Assembly (NCBI RefSeq): GCF_007748095.1
Contig: NZ_CP036287.1
Location: 4,402,001 to 4,466,000, forward strand
Length of the DNA: 64,000 bases
From: Engelhardtia mirabilis
GTDB taxonomy: Bacteria; Planctomycetota; UBA1135; GCA-002686595
Direction: 5' to 3'
Shown in pieces: positions 45,558 to 52,994 of the stretch (position 1 is the first letter of the stretch; every line of letters begins with the position of its first letter). Below the pieces are notes generated by a model. The model was not told where the DNA came from. It did not search any database and saw nothing but the letters and a program-made list of their open reading frames with translations. Position numbers and translations under genes: made by a program.

Positions 45558-46049
45558 CTATCCGAGGTCGATCGAGCGCGCGCCGATGACGCGGACCAGA
45601 TCGGCCGGGGCCAGCTCCAGCTCCGCGCCGGGCCGGCCTGCGCTGACGAAGACCCGGCTCGCCGCGAGGGCCGCGGCCTCGATCAGCACCTCGAAGCGCC
45701 CGGGCGGCACGGCCAGGGCCGAGATCCCGCCGCGCACCAGACCCGTCCAGCGCTCCGCCTCGCCCCGATCGGCGAGGCGGGCTCGCGCGGCCCCGGCGGC
45801 GCGGGCCAGGCGCTTGAGGTCGAGCTCGGCGGCGGAGCCGTGCAGCACCAACGCCTTGGCCCGTCGGCCGGGTGCGCCAGCGGGGCCGGCAAACTCCAGC
45901 TCGCAGACGATCGTGCGCAGCACCCATTCGGGCTTCACACCCAGGGCCTGGGCCATGGCCTGCCCGCTCTTCACCTCGGGCCCGACCTCGTGCAGGACGT
46001 GGTCCACACCTTCGCGCTCGAGCAGCCGGACGGAGTTGGGCTTCCCCAC
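45558..46049 (-). CDS. YbaK/EbsC-family aminoacyl-tRNA deacylase
   Basis: A 163-residue single-domain protein of the Cys-tRNA(Pro)/Ala-tRNA(Pro) editing family. Features: KALVLHGSAAELDLKRLARAAG (the VPxxxxLDxxxL-like strand-helix), TGLVRGGISALAVP (the GGisP block) and VFVSAGRPGAELELAPADLVRV near the end. It would hydrolyse mischarged tRNAs in trans. The start is a GTG directly 7 nt after a TAGGCT hexamer, so the mRNA is probably leaderless. It is divergent from the small membrane gene with back-to-back promoters and precedes glyS by 88 bases on the same strand. Confidence 0.85.
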   Translation of the reverse strand: MGKPNSVRLLEREGVDHVLHEVGPEVKSGQAMAQALGVKPEWVLRTIVCELEFAGPAGAPGRRAKALVLHGSAAELDLKRLARAAGAARARLADRGEAERWTGLVRGGISALAVPPGRFEVLIEAAALAASRVFVSAGRPGAELELAPADLVRVIGARSIDLG

Positions 46050-46056
46050 CGCGGCG

Positions 46057-46062
46057 AGCCTA
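46057..46062 (-). promoter_or_regulatory. -10-like TAGGCT, 7 nt before the YbaK-like GTG
   Basis: Minus strand TAGGCT, then CGCCGCG, then GTG. With the plus-strand hexamer at 46076-46081 it makes a compact divergent promoter region of under 40 bases. Confidence 0.5.
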
Positions 46063-46075
46063 GCCGGCCGTCGGC

Positions 46076-46081
46076 TAGGAT
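46076..46081 (+). promoter_or_regulatory. -10-like TAGGAT, 6 nt before the ATG at 46088
   Basis: TAGGAT, CCCGCC, ATG on the plus strand. It overlaps in space with the divergent promoter of the YbaK-like gene; the two may compete. Confidence 0.5.
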
Positions 46082-46087
46082 CCCGCC

Positions 46088-46606
46088 ATGGCAGATCCGA
46101 AATTGGCGCAGGGGGGTGGCGGCGGTCGTCCGAGCGGTGGCCCGAAGCAGATTGCGATCGTCGGCCTCGCCCTGGGCACAGGCGTCGTGCTGTTCACGGC
46201 GATCTCCCTGGCGATGCCATTTCTCGAGCAGTCCGGCGCTTCGGGCATCGATCCCGCGGCCCCCGCTGAACCGGGCGGTACCGGCTCCATGGTCGGCCTG
46301 CTTTCCATGGTCCACGCAGGCTTCGCCCTCGTCGCTTGGACCGTGGCGATGACCCTCTCTTCGCGCCTGGCCGACGCCGCGCGCCGCGAGCGCAGCGCGG
46401 ACCGACTGCGCACGGCCTACATCATCAAGTGGGCGCTGATGGAGGGGGTCGCGTTGTTCGGCATCCTGGTCGTACTGATGGCCGGCATGGAGGGCATCGT
46501 GCCGGAACAACCGGTCTACTACGCGAACCTGCTCAGCGCGGGCGTGTTCCTGGCCTTCCTGGCGATCGACATCAGCGCCCTGATGTCGTCCGACGCGAGC
46601 CGCTGA
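46088..46606 (+). CDS. Four-helix membrane protein of unknown function
   Basis: A 172-residue membrane protein. After a Gly-rich start (AQGGGGGRPSGG), helices run at about residues 22-42, 70-88, 115-133 and 143-163. The loop between the second and third helices is basic (SRLADAARRERSADRLR). It belongs to no family I know, though four-helix small proteins of this shape occur beside respiratory genes. It starts from its own promoter and the kynureninase-like gene follows after 6 bases, so the pair is an operon. Confidence 0.7.
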   Translation: MADPKLAQGGGGGRPSGGPKQIAIVGLALGTGVVLFTAISLAMPFLEQSGASGIDPAAPAEPGGTGSMVGLLSMVHAGFALVAWTVAMTLSSRLADAARRERSADRLRTAYIIKWALMEGVALFGILVVLMAGMEGIVPEQPVYYANLLSAGVFLAFLAIDISALMSSDASR

Positions 46607-46612
46607 CGCCCC

Positions 46613-47794
46613 ATGCCCCACTCCCACAAGCACCTCTTCGCCCGCACCTTCAAGGCCGCGCCCGAGCGCCTGCACTTCGCTGCCCACAGCCACCACTACT
46701 GGCCGGACGTCACCCGCGACGCGCACCTGGCCGCCTGGGATCGCGCCGCCGAGCTGGCCGACACCAAGTGGGAGTGGCTCTTCGGTGAGGTGATTCCCGA
46801 GTTCCAGCGGCACTTGGCGCGCACCCTGGGCCTGGGCGACGGGCCCCTCGCCGATGGTTCGAGCTTCGCCTTCGCGACCTCGACCCACGAGTTGGTCTTT
46901 CGCGCCTTCACGTCCATGGAGCTCGCTCGCCCGGCGCGGGTGCTGACCACCGACGCCGAGTTCCACAGCTTCCGGCGACAGATCGATCGCCTGGCCGAGT
47001 CGGGCCAGGCCGAGGTCACGAGCGTCGCGGCCGAGCCGTTCGACACCCTCGCGGAGCGCTTCGCCGCCGCCCTGCGCGGGGGCCAGTGGGACTTCGTGCT
47101 CTGCAGCCACGTGCTGTTCGATTCGGGCTTCGTGTTCGACGCCGCGCCGCAGCTCCTGGCCGAGGCCGCAGCCACTGGCGCCCTCGCCATCTGCGACGGC
47201 TACCACGGCTTCATGGCCGTGCCGACCGATTGGTCCGCCGTCGCCGACCGCGTCTTCTACACCTCGGGCGGCTACAAGTACGCCATGAGCGGCGAAGGGG
47301 CCTGCTTCATGCACTGTCCCCCCGGCATCGCGCCGCGGCCCCTCTACACAGGCTGGTTCGCCGGTTTCGACGCCCTCGCCGCTCCGGGCTCGGACCGCGT
47401 GCCGTACCCCGAGCACGGCGGGCGCTTCCTCGGCTCCACCCTCGACCCCAGCGGCATCCTGCGCCTCAACGCGACGTTCGAACTGCTCGAGCGCGAGGGC
47501 TTGGACGTGGCCACGATCCATGCCCACGTGGGTCGACTGCAAGCGCGCTTCCTAGACGGCGTCGAGGCCGGCGAAGCAGGTCCCCTGTCCATCGCCGAGT
47601 TGATCCCCGGTCGCAGCCTGGCGCGCGGACGCTTCCTCACCTTCCGCCGCACCGATGCGGGCGAGCTCCAAGCACGCCTTCAGGCCGCCCGGGTGTTGAC
47701 CGACCGTCGCGACGATCGTCTGCGCTTCGGCTTCGCGATCTATCACGACGACGAGGACGTGGATCGCCTGCTTGCGAGCCTGCGAGCGCTCTAG
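46613..47794 (+). CDS. Kynureninase-like class V PLP-dependent enzyme
   Basis: A 393-residue fold-type I PLP enzyme. It opens HLFARTFKAAPERLHFAAHSHHYWPDVT, similar to kynureninase and class V aminotransferases. ICDGYHGFMAVPT holds the cofactor Asp, and FYTSGGYKYAMSGEGACFM holds the Schiff-base Lys. The end has GRFLTFRRTDAGELQARL and the final RLRFGFAIYHDDEDVDRLL, as in the small domain of the family. It would cleave or transaminate an amino acid; tryptophan catabolism is only a family-level inference. Its stop codon TAG (47792-47794) lies within the CTAG that flanks MITE copy 2. Confidence 0.8.
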   Translation: MPHSHKHLFARTFKAAPERLHFAAHSHHYWPDVTRDAHLAAWDRAAELADTKWEWLFGEVIPEFQRHLARTLGLGDGPLADGSSFAFATSTHELVFRAFTSMELARPARVLTTDAEFHSFRRQIDRLAESGQAEVTSVAAEPFDTLAERFAAALRGGQWDFVLCSHVLFDSGFVFDAAPQLLAEAAATGALAICDGYHGFMAVPTDWSAVADRVFYTSGGYKYAMSGEGACFMHCPPGIAPRPLYTGWFAGFDALAAPGSDRVPYPEHGGRFLGSTLDPSGILRLNATFELLEREGLDVATIHAHVGRLQARFLDGVEAGEAGPLSIAELIPGRSLARGRFLTFRRTDAGELQARLQAARVLTDRRDDRLRFGFAIYHDDEDVDRLLASLRAL

Positions 47795-47953
47795 TGTCCT
47801 GGATCAGAAATTCGGCGTCACTTCCCGGGCTCCGATCGCCGCTGGCGTCGCCAGCGCCTCCTCCGAGTATCGCAGCGGATACGCGTCGTCGGCGCGCCTA
47901 GCCAGCATCGATCGGACCTCCGGGTAGTGACGCCGAATTTCTGATCCAGGACA
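47795..47953. mobile_element. 159-bp MITE, copy 2, flanked by CTAG duplications
   Basis: This is the reverse complement of copy 1 (3456-3614) with 2 differences in 159 bases, both C/T. The 28-bp terminal inverted repeats are perfect. CTAG occurs at 47791-47794 and 47954-47957, a 4-bp target duplication. The left CTAG contains the stop codon of the kynureninase-like gene; the right one contains, on the minus strand, the TAG that ends the open frame 47954-48220. There is no transposase gene inside. The near identity of the copies indicates recent movement. Confidence 0.85.
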
Positions 47954-48220
47954 CTAGAACGAAGTTGCATCGTCGGCGCAGACGACCTCACCTTCGGGGG
48001 CGATCGACACTTGCGCCAAGTCCGGGAGCCAGGGGCACAGCGGGTCGCCGGATCGAAAGATTCGAACGTCGTCCCCCTGTCCCTGGGGCCGACCTTCAAC
48101 GCCTTTCAGCGTTCCTCGGCAACCGTGGCACGAGGAACCCATGCAGTGGCAACCGCCGCCTGGAGGATCCCGGAAGTCCGCGCCTCCACCCCGACCTAAA
48201 GGCGGTGGTTGGCGGCCCAC
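47954..48220 (-). CDS. Possible small Cys-containing gene or gene remnant
   Basis: An 88-codon open frame on the minus strand ends with TAG at the MITE boundary. Its C-terminal 40 codons (DVRIFRSGDPLCPWLPDLAQVSIAPEGEVVCADD) have third positions rich in C and G as in real genes here; the N-terminal part is Gly/Cys-rich (GGGCHCMGSSCHGC) and less convincing. No family recognised. It may be a small real gene, or the tail of a broken one. If real, it formerly met the kynureninase-like gene tail to tail at a shared CTAG. Confidence 0.3.
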   Translation of the reverse strand: MGRQPPPLGRGGGADFRDPPGGGCHCMGSSCHGCRGTLKGVEGRPQGQGDDVRIFRSGDPLCPWLPDLAQVSIAPEGEVVCADDATSF

Positions 48221-48449
48221 GTTGCACCTTCGGACCCGAATTCGTGCCGACCGATACCCGATTGGAAAGCGGACTTCCTAGCGATATCTTCATCGCCCGC
48301 GCGCGGTTTCGAGGTCATCGCGATCGGTGATCGAGCGGAGCCAGTCCACTCGGAAGTCGGAAGTCCGCGAATCCGCGCTTGCTCGACGGTCGGACGACGA
48401 GGGAGCAGCGCCATTGACAACTCGGCGTGGCCAGGCGTCTGCTGGATCA
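48221..48449. other. Short non-coding stretch upstream of the Cys-rich gene
   Basis: About 230 bases, lower in GC than the surroundings. A TTGACA at 48414-48419 could be a -35 element, but no good -10 follows at the expected spacing. Nothing else seen. Confidence 0.35.
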
Positions 48450-49007
48450 ATGGAATCGAAGCTTGCCTCGATCGTTCTCGGCGCTCTCCTCCTGTCCATC
48501 TCCGGCGCGGAGTTCAGCGCTGGTCAGGAAGCCGGATTCGAGTCCTGTCCGGGTTGCCTGGGGACGTCCGACTCGGGCGCCGCGAGCTACATCTGGTCCT
48601 TCGGCCCATTGATCGGCGCCGGGGTGATGAGCATCGACGTCGAGGTCACCTCGGGTCAGTGCCTGTTGGGGGTCTCGGGTGACCCGGAGTTCGGAGCGGG
48701 CGAAGCCTATTGCGTGCCGTTCCTGTATTGCGGAGCCCTCGTCACTCGCGAGTGGGACGGCTTCCCGCTGATCGACACGGGTACTTTCGAAGCGTGCGTG
48801 CAGATTGGCGCCCGCACGCTGTGCCTGCCCGAGTACGCCCCCGAGTTCCCCCAGGGCTCTTCCGGTGTGAGCACGGTTTCGATCCCCCCAGGCTCGTTCG
48901 TTTGTGGCGTGGGTCCCTACGTCTGGAGTTTCACTTACGTGACCTCCCAAGGTTCGTCGACAAGTGCATGGGCCTCGGGGTCCTGTGGCAGTTGCGACGA
49001 CGTCTGA
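48450..49007 (+). CDS. Secreted cysteine-rich protein of unknown function
   Basis: A 185-residue protein with a signal peptide (hydrophobic stretch LASIVLGALLLSISGAEF). The mature part has about ten cysteines spread in short groups: ESCPGCLG, SGQCLLG, YCVPFLYCG, EACVQIG, TLCLPEY, FVCGVG and the final SCGSCDDV. The even spacing suggests several disulfides outside the cytoplasm. Two similar beta-like segments (YIWSFGPLIGAG near 32 and YVWSFTYV near 155) hint at an internal repeat. No family recognised. The next membrane gene begins 44 bases on. Codon use is slightly less GC-biased than in the neighbours. Confidence 0.6.
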   Translation: MESKLASIVLGALLLSISGAEFSAGQEAGFESCPGCLGTSDSGAASYIWSFGPLIGAGVMSIDVEVTSGQCLLGVSGDPEFGAGEAYCVPFLYCGALVTREWDGFPLIDTGTFEACVQIGARTLCLPEYAPEFPQGSSGVSTVSIPPGSFVCGVGPYVWSFTYVTSQGSSTSAWASGSCGSCDDV

Positions 49008-49037
49008 ATCGGCCGCCGGAACCAGACCGAGCGGAGC

Positions 49038-49043
49038 AGGAGA
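49038..49043 (+). promoter_or_regulatory. Shine-Dalgarno AGGAGA for the gene at 49051
   Basis: AGGAGA lies 7 nt before the ATG at 49051 and supports this start over upstream in-frame ATGs. It is one of few clear Shine-Dalgarno sequences here. Confidence 0.6.
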
Positions 49044-49050
49044 AGAAGCC

Positions 49051-49884
49051 ATGGCAATGCAGACAACAGCGCTGATCGCATTCGGTCTCGTCGCGGGAAC
49101 CGTCGGCCTGGCCACGATCGTTTTGGACGACTCGGGGCCAGCAGGAAGCGGTGCCCGGCCGGATTCGGATGCTGGCCGACTGTTGGTTACGAGTCGACTC
49201 ACGCAACCTGGCGAGCTCCAAACTCGCTCGGTGGCCGAGGCGTCGTCACCCCCGGAGGACCTACCCGACGATGTTCGCGAGTTCGTCCTCTCGCACGATC
49301 GCGGCGACGAGATCCTCACGCGGTTGGTCGAGGCCGGAGTCGACTTCGAGGCCTTGGCGGTCCCGCAAGTCAGCGAAGCCGACGCCCGCCGCTTGCTCGC
49401 CGAACGCCTGCGCCTGAGCCCGAGAAAACTCGAGTCCAAGCGCGCCGCCCGCCGGAGCTGGCCCGCTGACGACCGACTGACGGTTCGCTGGCTGCAGACC
49501 GAGGTCGGACTGGTCGCCGATCTGGATGAGGTCCAACTGGTGGAGTTGTCCGCGGTCATCTCCCCCGAACAGATGGACCTCGAGGAGGCCGTCGACGCCT
49601 ACTACTCGGCGCTCGATCAAGCGATCACGGCGGAGCTGGTCTCCGATCGCTTCGAGTCGTTCCCGTACCTTTCGCCCAACGACCCGACGGCTCCGCCCGC
49701 GGGTGAGCGGGACCGGGGCGGCGTCTTCTATTCGGGCTCGACCTCACTGGGCAACGGCTGGATCGGCTCCGTCGAGCTCCACCGGGACGATTTTCCCGAA
49801 GTGGATGAGCGGATGCAGCTCACGACCCACCGCCTGGCCCAGCGCAACATGCGCCTCCGCGCCATCGTCGCTTCCTGGGAGTGA
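49051..49884 (+). CDS. Membrane-anchored protein of unknown function
   Basis: A 277-residue protein with an N-terminal membrane span (about residues 6-26). The rest is soluble: an acidic helix-rich part (PEDLPDDVREFVLSHDRGDEILTRLVEAGVDFEAL), a basic stretch (RLRLSPRKLESKRAARRSW), and a C-terminal region ending in a Gly/Ser-rich GGVFYSGSTSLGNGW. The EALAVPQVSEADARRLLAERL part looks helical. I recognise no family. It follows the Cys-rich gene by 44 bases, probably the same operon, and converges on the TlpA-like gene 6 bases away. Confidence 0.6.
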   Translation: MAMQTTALIAFGLVAGTVGLATIVLDDSGPAGSGARPDSDAGRLLVTSRLTQPGELQTRSVAEASSPPEDLPDDVREFVLSHDRGDEILTRLVEAGVDFEALAVPQVSEADARRLLAERLRLSPRKLESKRAARRSWPADDRLTVRWLQTEVGLVADLDEVQLVELSAVISPEQMDLEEAVDAYYSALDQAITAELVSDRFESFPYLSPNDPTAPPAGERDRGGVFYSGSTSLGNGWIGSVELHRDDFPEVDERMQLTTHRLAQRNMRLRAIVASWE

Positions 49885-49890
49885 CCGGGG

Positions 49891-51576
49891 CTAACCCTCG
49901 AGCGCGCTCTCGAGCCGCGGGATGATCGCGTCGAGGTCCTGTTCCACGGCCACGATGCGCCCGTCGGCATCGAGCAGGAAGTAGGTCGGGAAGCTGCGCA
50001 CGTGCCACGATTGGGTCCACGGACCCGAGCGCCGTCCTTCCCAGACGTTGCGCCAGTCGTAGCCCGCCTCGTCGAAGCGCGTTCGCGCGGCGGCGGGGTC
50101 GTCGTCGGAGTTGATGCCGACGACCGTGAACGGCCGCTGGTCGAAGCGCTCGGCCAACTCCCCCACTCGCGCGAGCTCGAAGGCGGCGACGGGGCTCCAC
50201 CAGCCCCAGAAGACGAGCAGGGCAACCTCGCCCCGCAGGTCGGTCAACCGGATCGGCTGTCCATCGCCATCGAGGGCCTCGCGCGGCGGCGGAATCTGTC
50301 CCGGCCGCAGGTGACGCAGGGCGAAGAGCCAGCTCCCGGCGGCCTCCGCCAGACGGTCTTCCGGGTACTCGGCCTGCAGCCGCTCAAGCAAGGCGATGGC
50401 ACGCTCGACGCTCTCGGGATCCTGGTCGTCGGAGGCGGCGATGGTCGCCATGCCGTGCAGGACCCAGGCCCGGACGTGGGGATCGCGGCTGCCCTCGAGC
50501 AGGCCGCGGCCCAGGCGCTCGACCGCCTCCAGGCCGAGGTCGGAGACGATGACCTCCGAGAACTGCACGGCCTCGGCCAGCCAGGGCGCGTCGGTGTGCT
50601 CCTCGATCAGACGGTCCAGGAGTTCGATGCGTCGCTGGGCCAGCTCCTCCTCGTCGAGGTTCAGGTGGCGCACCTCACGGGCCATCCACCACAGGGCCCG
50701 GCCCGATCCTGCGGCAGCCAGGGACTCGACCTGGGCCCAGGTCTCCGTGGCCGGGTGGGGACCGGGGTCGGCGCCGCTCTGGGCGTCGAGCCAGCGAACC
50801 ACCCAGGCATCCGCGGCCGCCCGGTAGCGGCGCTCGACGTTGACCAGCAGCAGGTCCGCCGCCAGGGGCGCGGCCGCGGTCTCGGGATGGCCGGCGATCA
50901 CGCCACGCCAGAGTTGCTCGGCCGGATCTGGGCCGCTCTGGGCCGGGCGTTCGCCGTTGGTCGCGGCGCCCGCGGGCGGGTCGGGGTAGACGTCGAGCAG
51001 GGCCCCGAGGGCCACCTGGCCCGCCGCCTGGATCCGGCCACTGGGGTAGGTGGACAGGGTTCGGCGGACCCAGGGTTCGGCCTCCGCCCGCTCGAAGTCG
51101 CGCGGGTGCTCGGCCAGGGCCAGCAGGGCCGCCTCGGCACTGGCGTCCGGAATCGGCCTGGCCCCGTCAGCCGTCGGGGTCAGCAGGACCTCGACCAAGC
51201 TGCGCCGCCGACGGCGCTCGTCCGAGGGCGCAAGGCCGGCCAGGTCCAAGTTCTCGAGCAGCCAGAGGCGGCCCCAGCTCCATCCGCGCTGCACCAGGTC
51301 GTCGAAGATCGGGTAGGCCTCGCGGGCAGGATGTCGCCCCCGCCGGCCACCCAGCTCCCACTGGGCATGGGCCAGGCGGAACTTGTAGACCGCCGAGTAG
51401 ATCTCCAACGCGTCCGGTCGCTGCGCCTCGCCGTCGGGCGCAGGGGCCCCCTCGCTGACCGATTCCTGGACGGCGCCCACGGACGCCCCCGGCCGGGCTG
51501 ACACCAGCTGGGCCGACACCGTCCAAGCGAGCAGCGGCAAGGCCAACAGGCAGGCGATTCTCGAGGTGGCTCTCAT
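49891..51576 (-). CDS. Exported TlpA-like thioredoxin-fold protein lacking the CxxC motif
   Basis: A 561-residue exported protein with a signal peptide (about residues 1-23). Residues about 60-420 are helical and repeat-like, resembling TPR-type solenoid sequence (for example AEEPWVRRTL and LLERLQAEYPEDRLAEAAGSWLF). The C-terminal 130 residues have a TlpA/AhpC-type thioredoxin fold: VALLVFWGWWSPVAAFELARV, FTVVGINSDDDPAAARTRF and the cis-Pro strand SFPTYFLLDADGRIV. The active-site CPPC reads SPVA, so it cannot do thiol-disulfide exchange. The ATG at 51576 fits the signal peptide. It is divergent from mqnC. Confidence 0.75.
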   Translation of the reverse strand: MRATSRIACLLALPLLAWTVSAQLVSARPGASVGAVQESVSEGAPAPDGEAQRPDALEIYSAVYKFRLAHAQWELGGRRGRHPAREAYPIFDDLVQRGWSWGRLWLLENLDLAGLAPSDERRRRRSLVEVLLTPTADGARPIPDASAEAALLALAEHPRDFERAEAEPWVRRTLSTYPSGRIQAAGQVALGALLDVYPDPPAGAATNGERPAQSGPDPAEQLWRGVIAGHPETAAAPLAADLLLVNVERRYRAAADAWVVRWLDAQSGADPGPHPATETWAQVESLAAAGSGRALWWMAREVRHLNLDEEELAQRRIELLDRLIEEHTDAPWLAEAVQFSEVIVSDLGLEAVERLGRGLLEGSRDPHVRAWVLHGMATIAASDDQDPESVERAIALLERLQAEYPEDRLAEAAGSWLFALRHLRPGQIPPPREALDGDGQPIRLTDLRGEVALLVFWGWWSPVAAFELARVGELAERFDQRPFTVVGINSDDDPAAARTRFDEAGYDWRNVWEGRRSGPWTQSWHVRSFPTYFLLDADGRIVAVEQDLDAIIPRLESALEG

Positions 51577-51696
51577 CGATGTCGGACGCGCAGCGAGCAG
51601 CCGCGCAGGATAGCAATCCGCCGGCACTCCTCTGCCTGCGTCCCGGGTGCCGAGAGTTACGCCGCCGGGGGGGCCGATGCGAGCCCTGGGCCGTCC

Positions 51697-51702
51697 TATA
51701 TT
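51697..51702 (+). promoter_or_regulatory. -10-like TATATT, 8 nt before the mqnC ATG
   Basis: TATATT, GGCCCGCG, ATG at 51711. It is the most canonical hexamer of the set and predicts a near-leaderless mqnC-mqnE transcript. Confidence 0.5.
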
Positions 51703-51710
51703 GGCCCGCG

Positions 51711-52994
51711 ATGCAGTCCGAAGGCACAACCACCGAACCCGTCCACGCGGGGCGCCACGGCGTGGGCGACCAGGCTCCGTCGGCCCTGTGGAACGCGCCC
51801 CTGGCCGCGGCCACGGCCACCGGCACCCTGGCCGCGGAGCTCGAGCGCGTCGCCGACAAGGTCCTGGACGGCGGGAGGATCACGCCCGAAGAGGGCCTCT
51901 TGCTGCACGAGCACGCCGACATCGGCCTGCTCGGCCAGCTCGCGGACGAGGTGCGCCGGCGCAAGCACCCCGAGCCGATCGTCACCTACATCGTCGATCG
52001 CAACATCAACCCCACCAACGTCTGCATCACCGACTGCGGCTTCTGCGCCTTCTACCGGCGGCCGAAGCACGACGAGGCCTATGTCCTCGACCGCGAGGTG
52101 ATCGTCGACAAGGTGCGCGAGACGGCGGAGCTGGGTGGGCGGCAGGTGTTGATGCAGGGCGGGCACCACCCCTACCTGAAGAGCGACTGGTGGGCGGACC
52201 TCTTTGCGGACCTGCGCCAGCGCTTCCCCCAGATCAACCTCCACGCCCTCTCGGCGCCCGAGCTCGACCACCTCTCGCGCATCGAGAAGCGGCCGGTCGA
52301 GGAGGTCATCGCCGACCTGACCGCGGCCGGCCTGGGCTCGGTGCCCGGCGCCGGGGCCGAGATGCTGGTCGAGCGGGTGCGCGAGATCATCGCGCCGAAG
52401 AAGACCACGACCGACAAGTGGCTCGACGTGCACCGCAAGGTCCACGAGGCCGGCCTGCGCTCCTCGGCCACGATGATGTTCGGCAACGTCGAGACGCCGG
52501 CGGAGCGGATCGAGCACCTCGAGCGCCTGCGCGCGCTGCAGGACGAGACCGGCGGCTTCACCGCCTTCGCCTGCTGGAACACCCAGCCCGACGGCGTTCC
52601 CGAGCAGCACTTGTACCCGCCGCGCACGACGCCCGGCGTCTACCTGCGGGTCCAGGCCCTGTCGCGCATCTACCTCGACAACTTCGACAACATCCAGACC
52701 TCCTACGTGACCCAGGGCATGAAGATGGCCCAGATCACCCTGCGCTACGGCTGCAACGACTTCGGCGGCACGATGCTGGAGGAGAACGTGGTCTCGGCCG
52801 CCGGCTGCATGAAGCTGGAGGGCATCGAGACGATCGAGCGCATGATCACCGGGGCCGGATTCGCGCCGCGGCGGCGCAACTCCTGGTACGGAATCGTCGA
52901 CGAGCGCCACGACGGGCCGTGCTTCCCCAAGAGCCGCGAGGAGGCCGCCGTGCGACCCGCCGGCAGCGCCAGTCTCGCGGAGGTGGGCTCGTGA
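51711..52994 (+). CDS. mqnC: Cyclic dehypoxanthinyl futalosine synthase MqnC
   Basis: A 427-residue radical SAM enzyme of the futalosine route to menaquinone; it closes the ring of dehypoxanthine futalosine. DRNINPTNVCITDCGFCAFYRRP carries the CxxxCxxC cluster and the MqnC-specific N-x-N. GGRQVLMQGGHHP, GSVPGAGAEMLV, MMFGNVETPAERIEHL and NDFGGTMLEENVVSAAG are all typical MqnC blocks. The first 70 residues are longer than usual. It overlaps mqnE by 4 bases (GTGA), so translation is coupled. mqnA lies about 9.5 kb away; mqnB and mqnD are not in the window. Confidence 0.93.
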   Translation: MQSEGTTTEPVHAGRHGVGDQAPSALWNAPLAAATATGTLAAELERVADKVLDGGRITPEEGLLLHEHADIGLLGQLADEVRRRKHPEPIVTYIVDRNINPTNVCITDCGFCAFYRRPKHDEAYVLDREVIVDKVRETAELGGRQVLMQGGHHPYLKSDWWADLFADLRQRFPQINLHALSAPELDHLSRIEKRPVEEVIADLTAAGLGSVPGAGAEMLVERVREIIAPKKTTTDKWLDVHRKVHEAGLRSSATMMFGNVETPAERIEHLERLRALQDETGGFTAFACWNTQPDGVPEQHLYPPRTTPGVYLRVQALSRIYLDNFDNIQTSYVTQGMKMAQITLRYGCNDFGGTMLEENVVSAAGCMKLEGIETIERMITGAGFAPRRRNSWYGIVDERHDGPCFPKSREEAAVRPAGSASLAEVGS

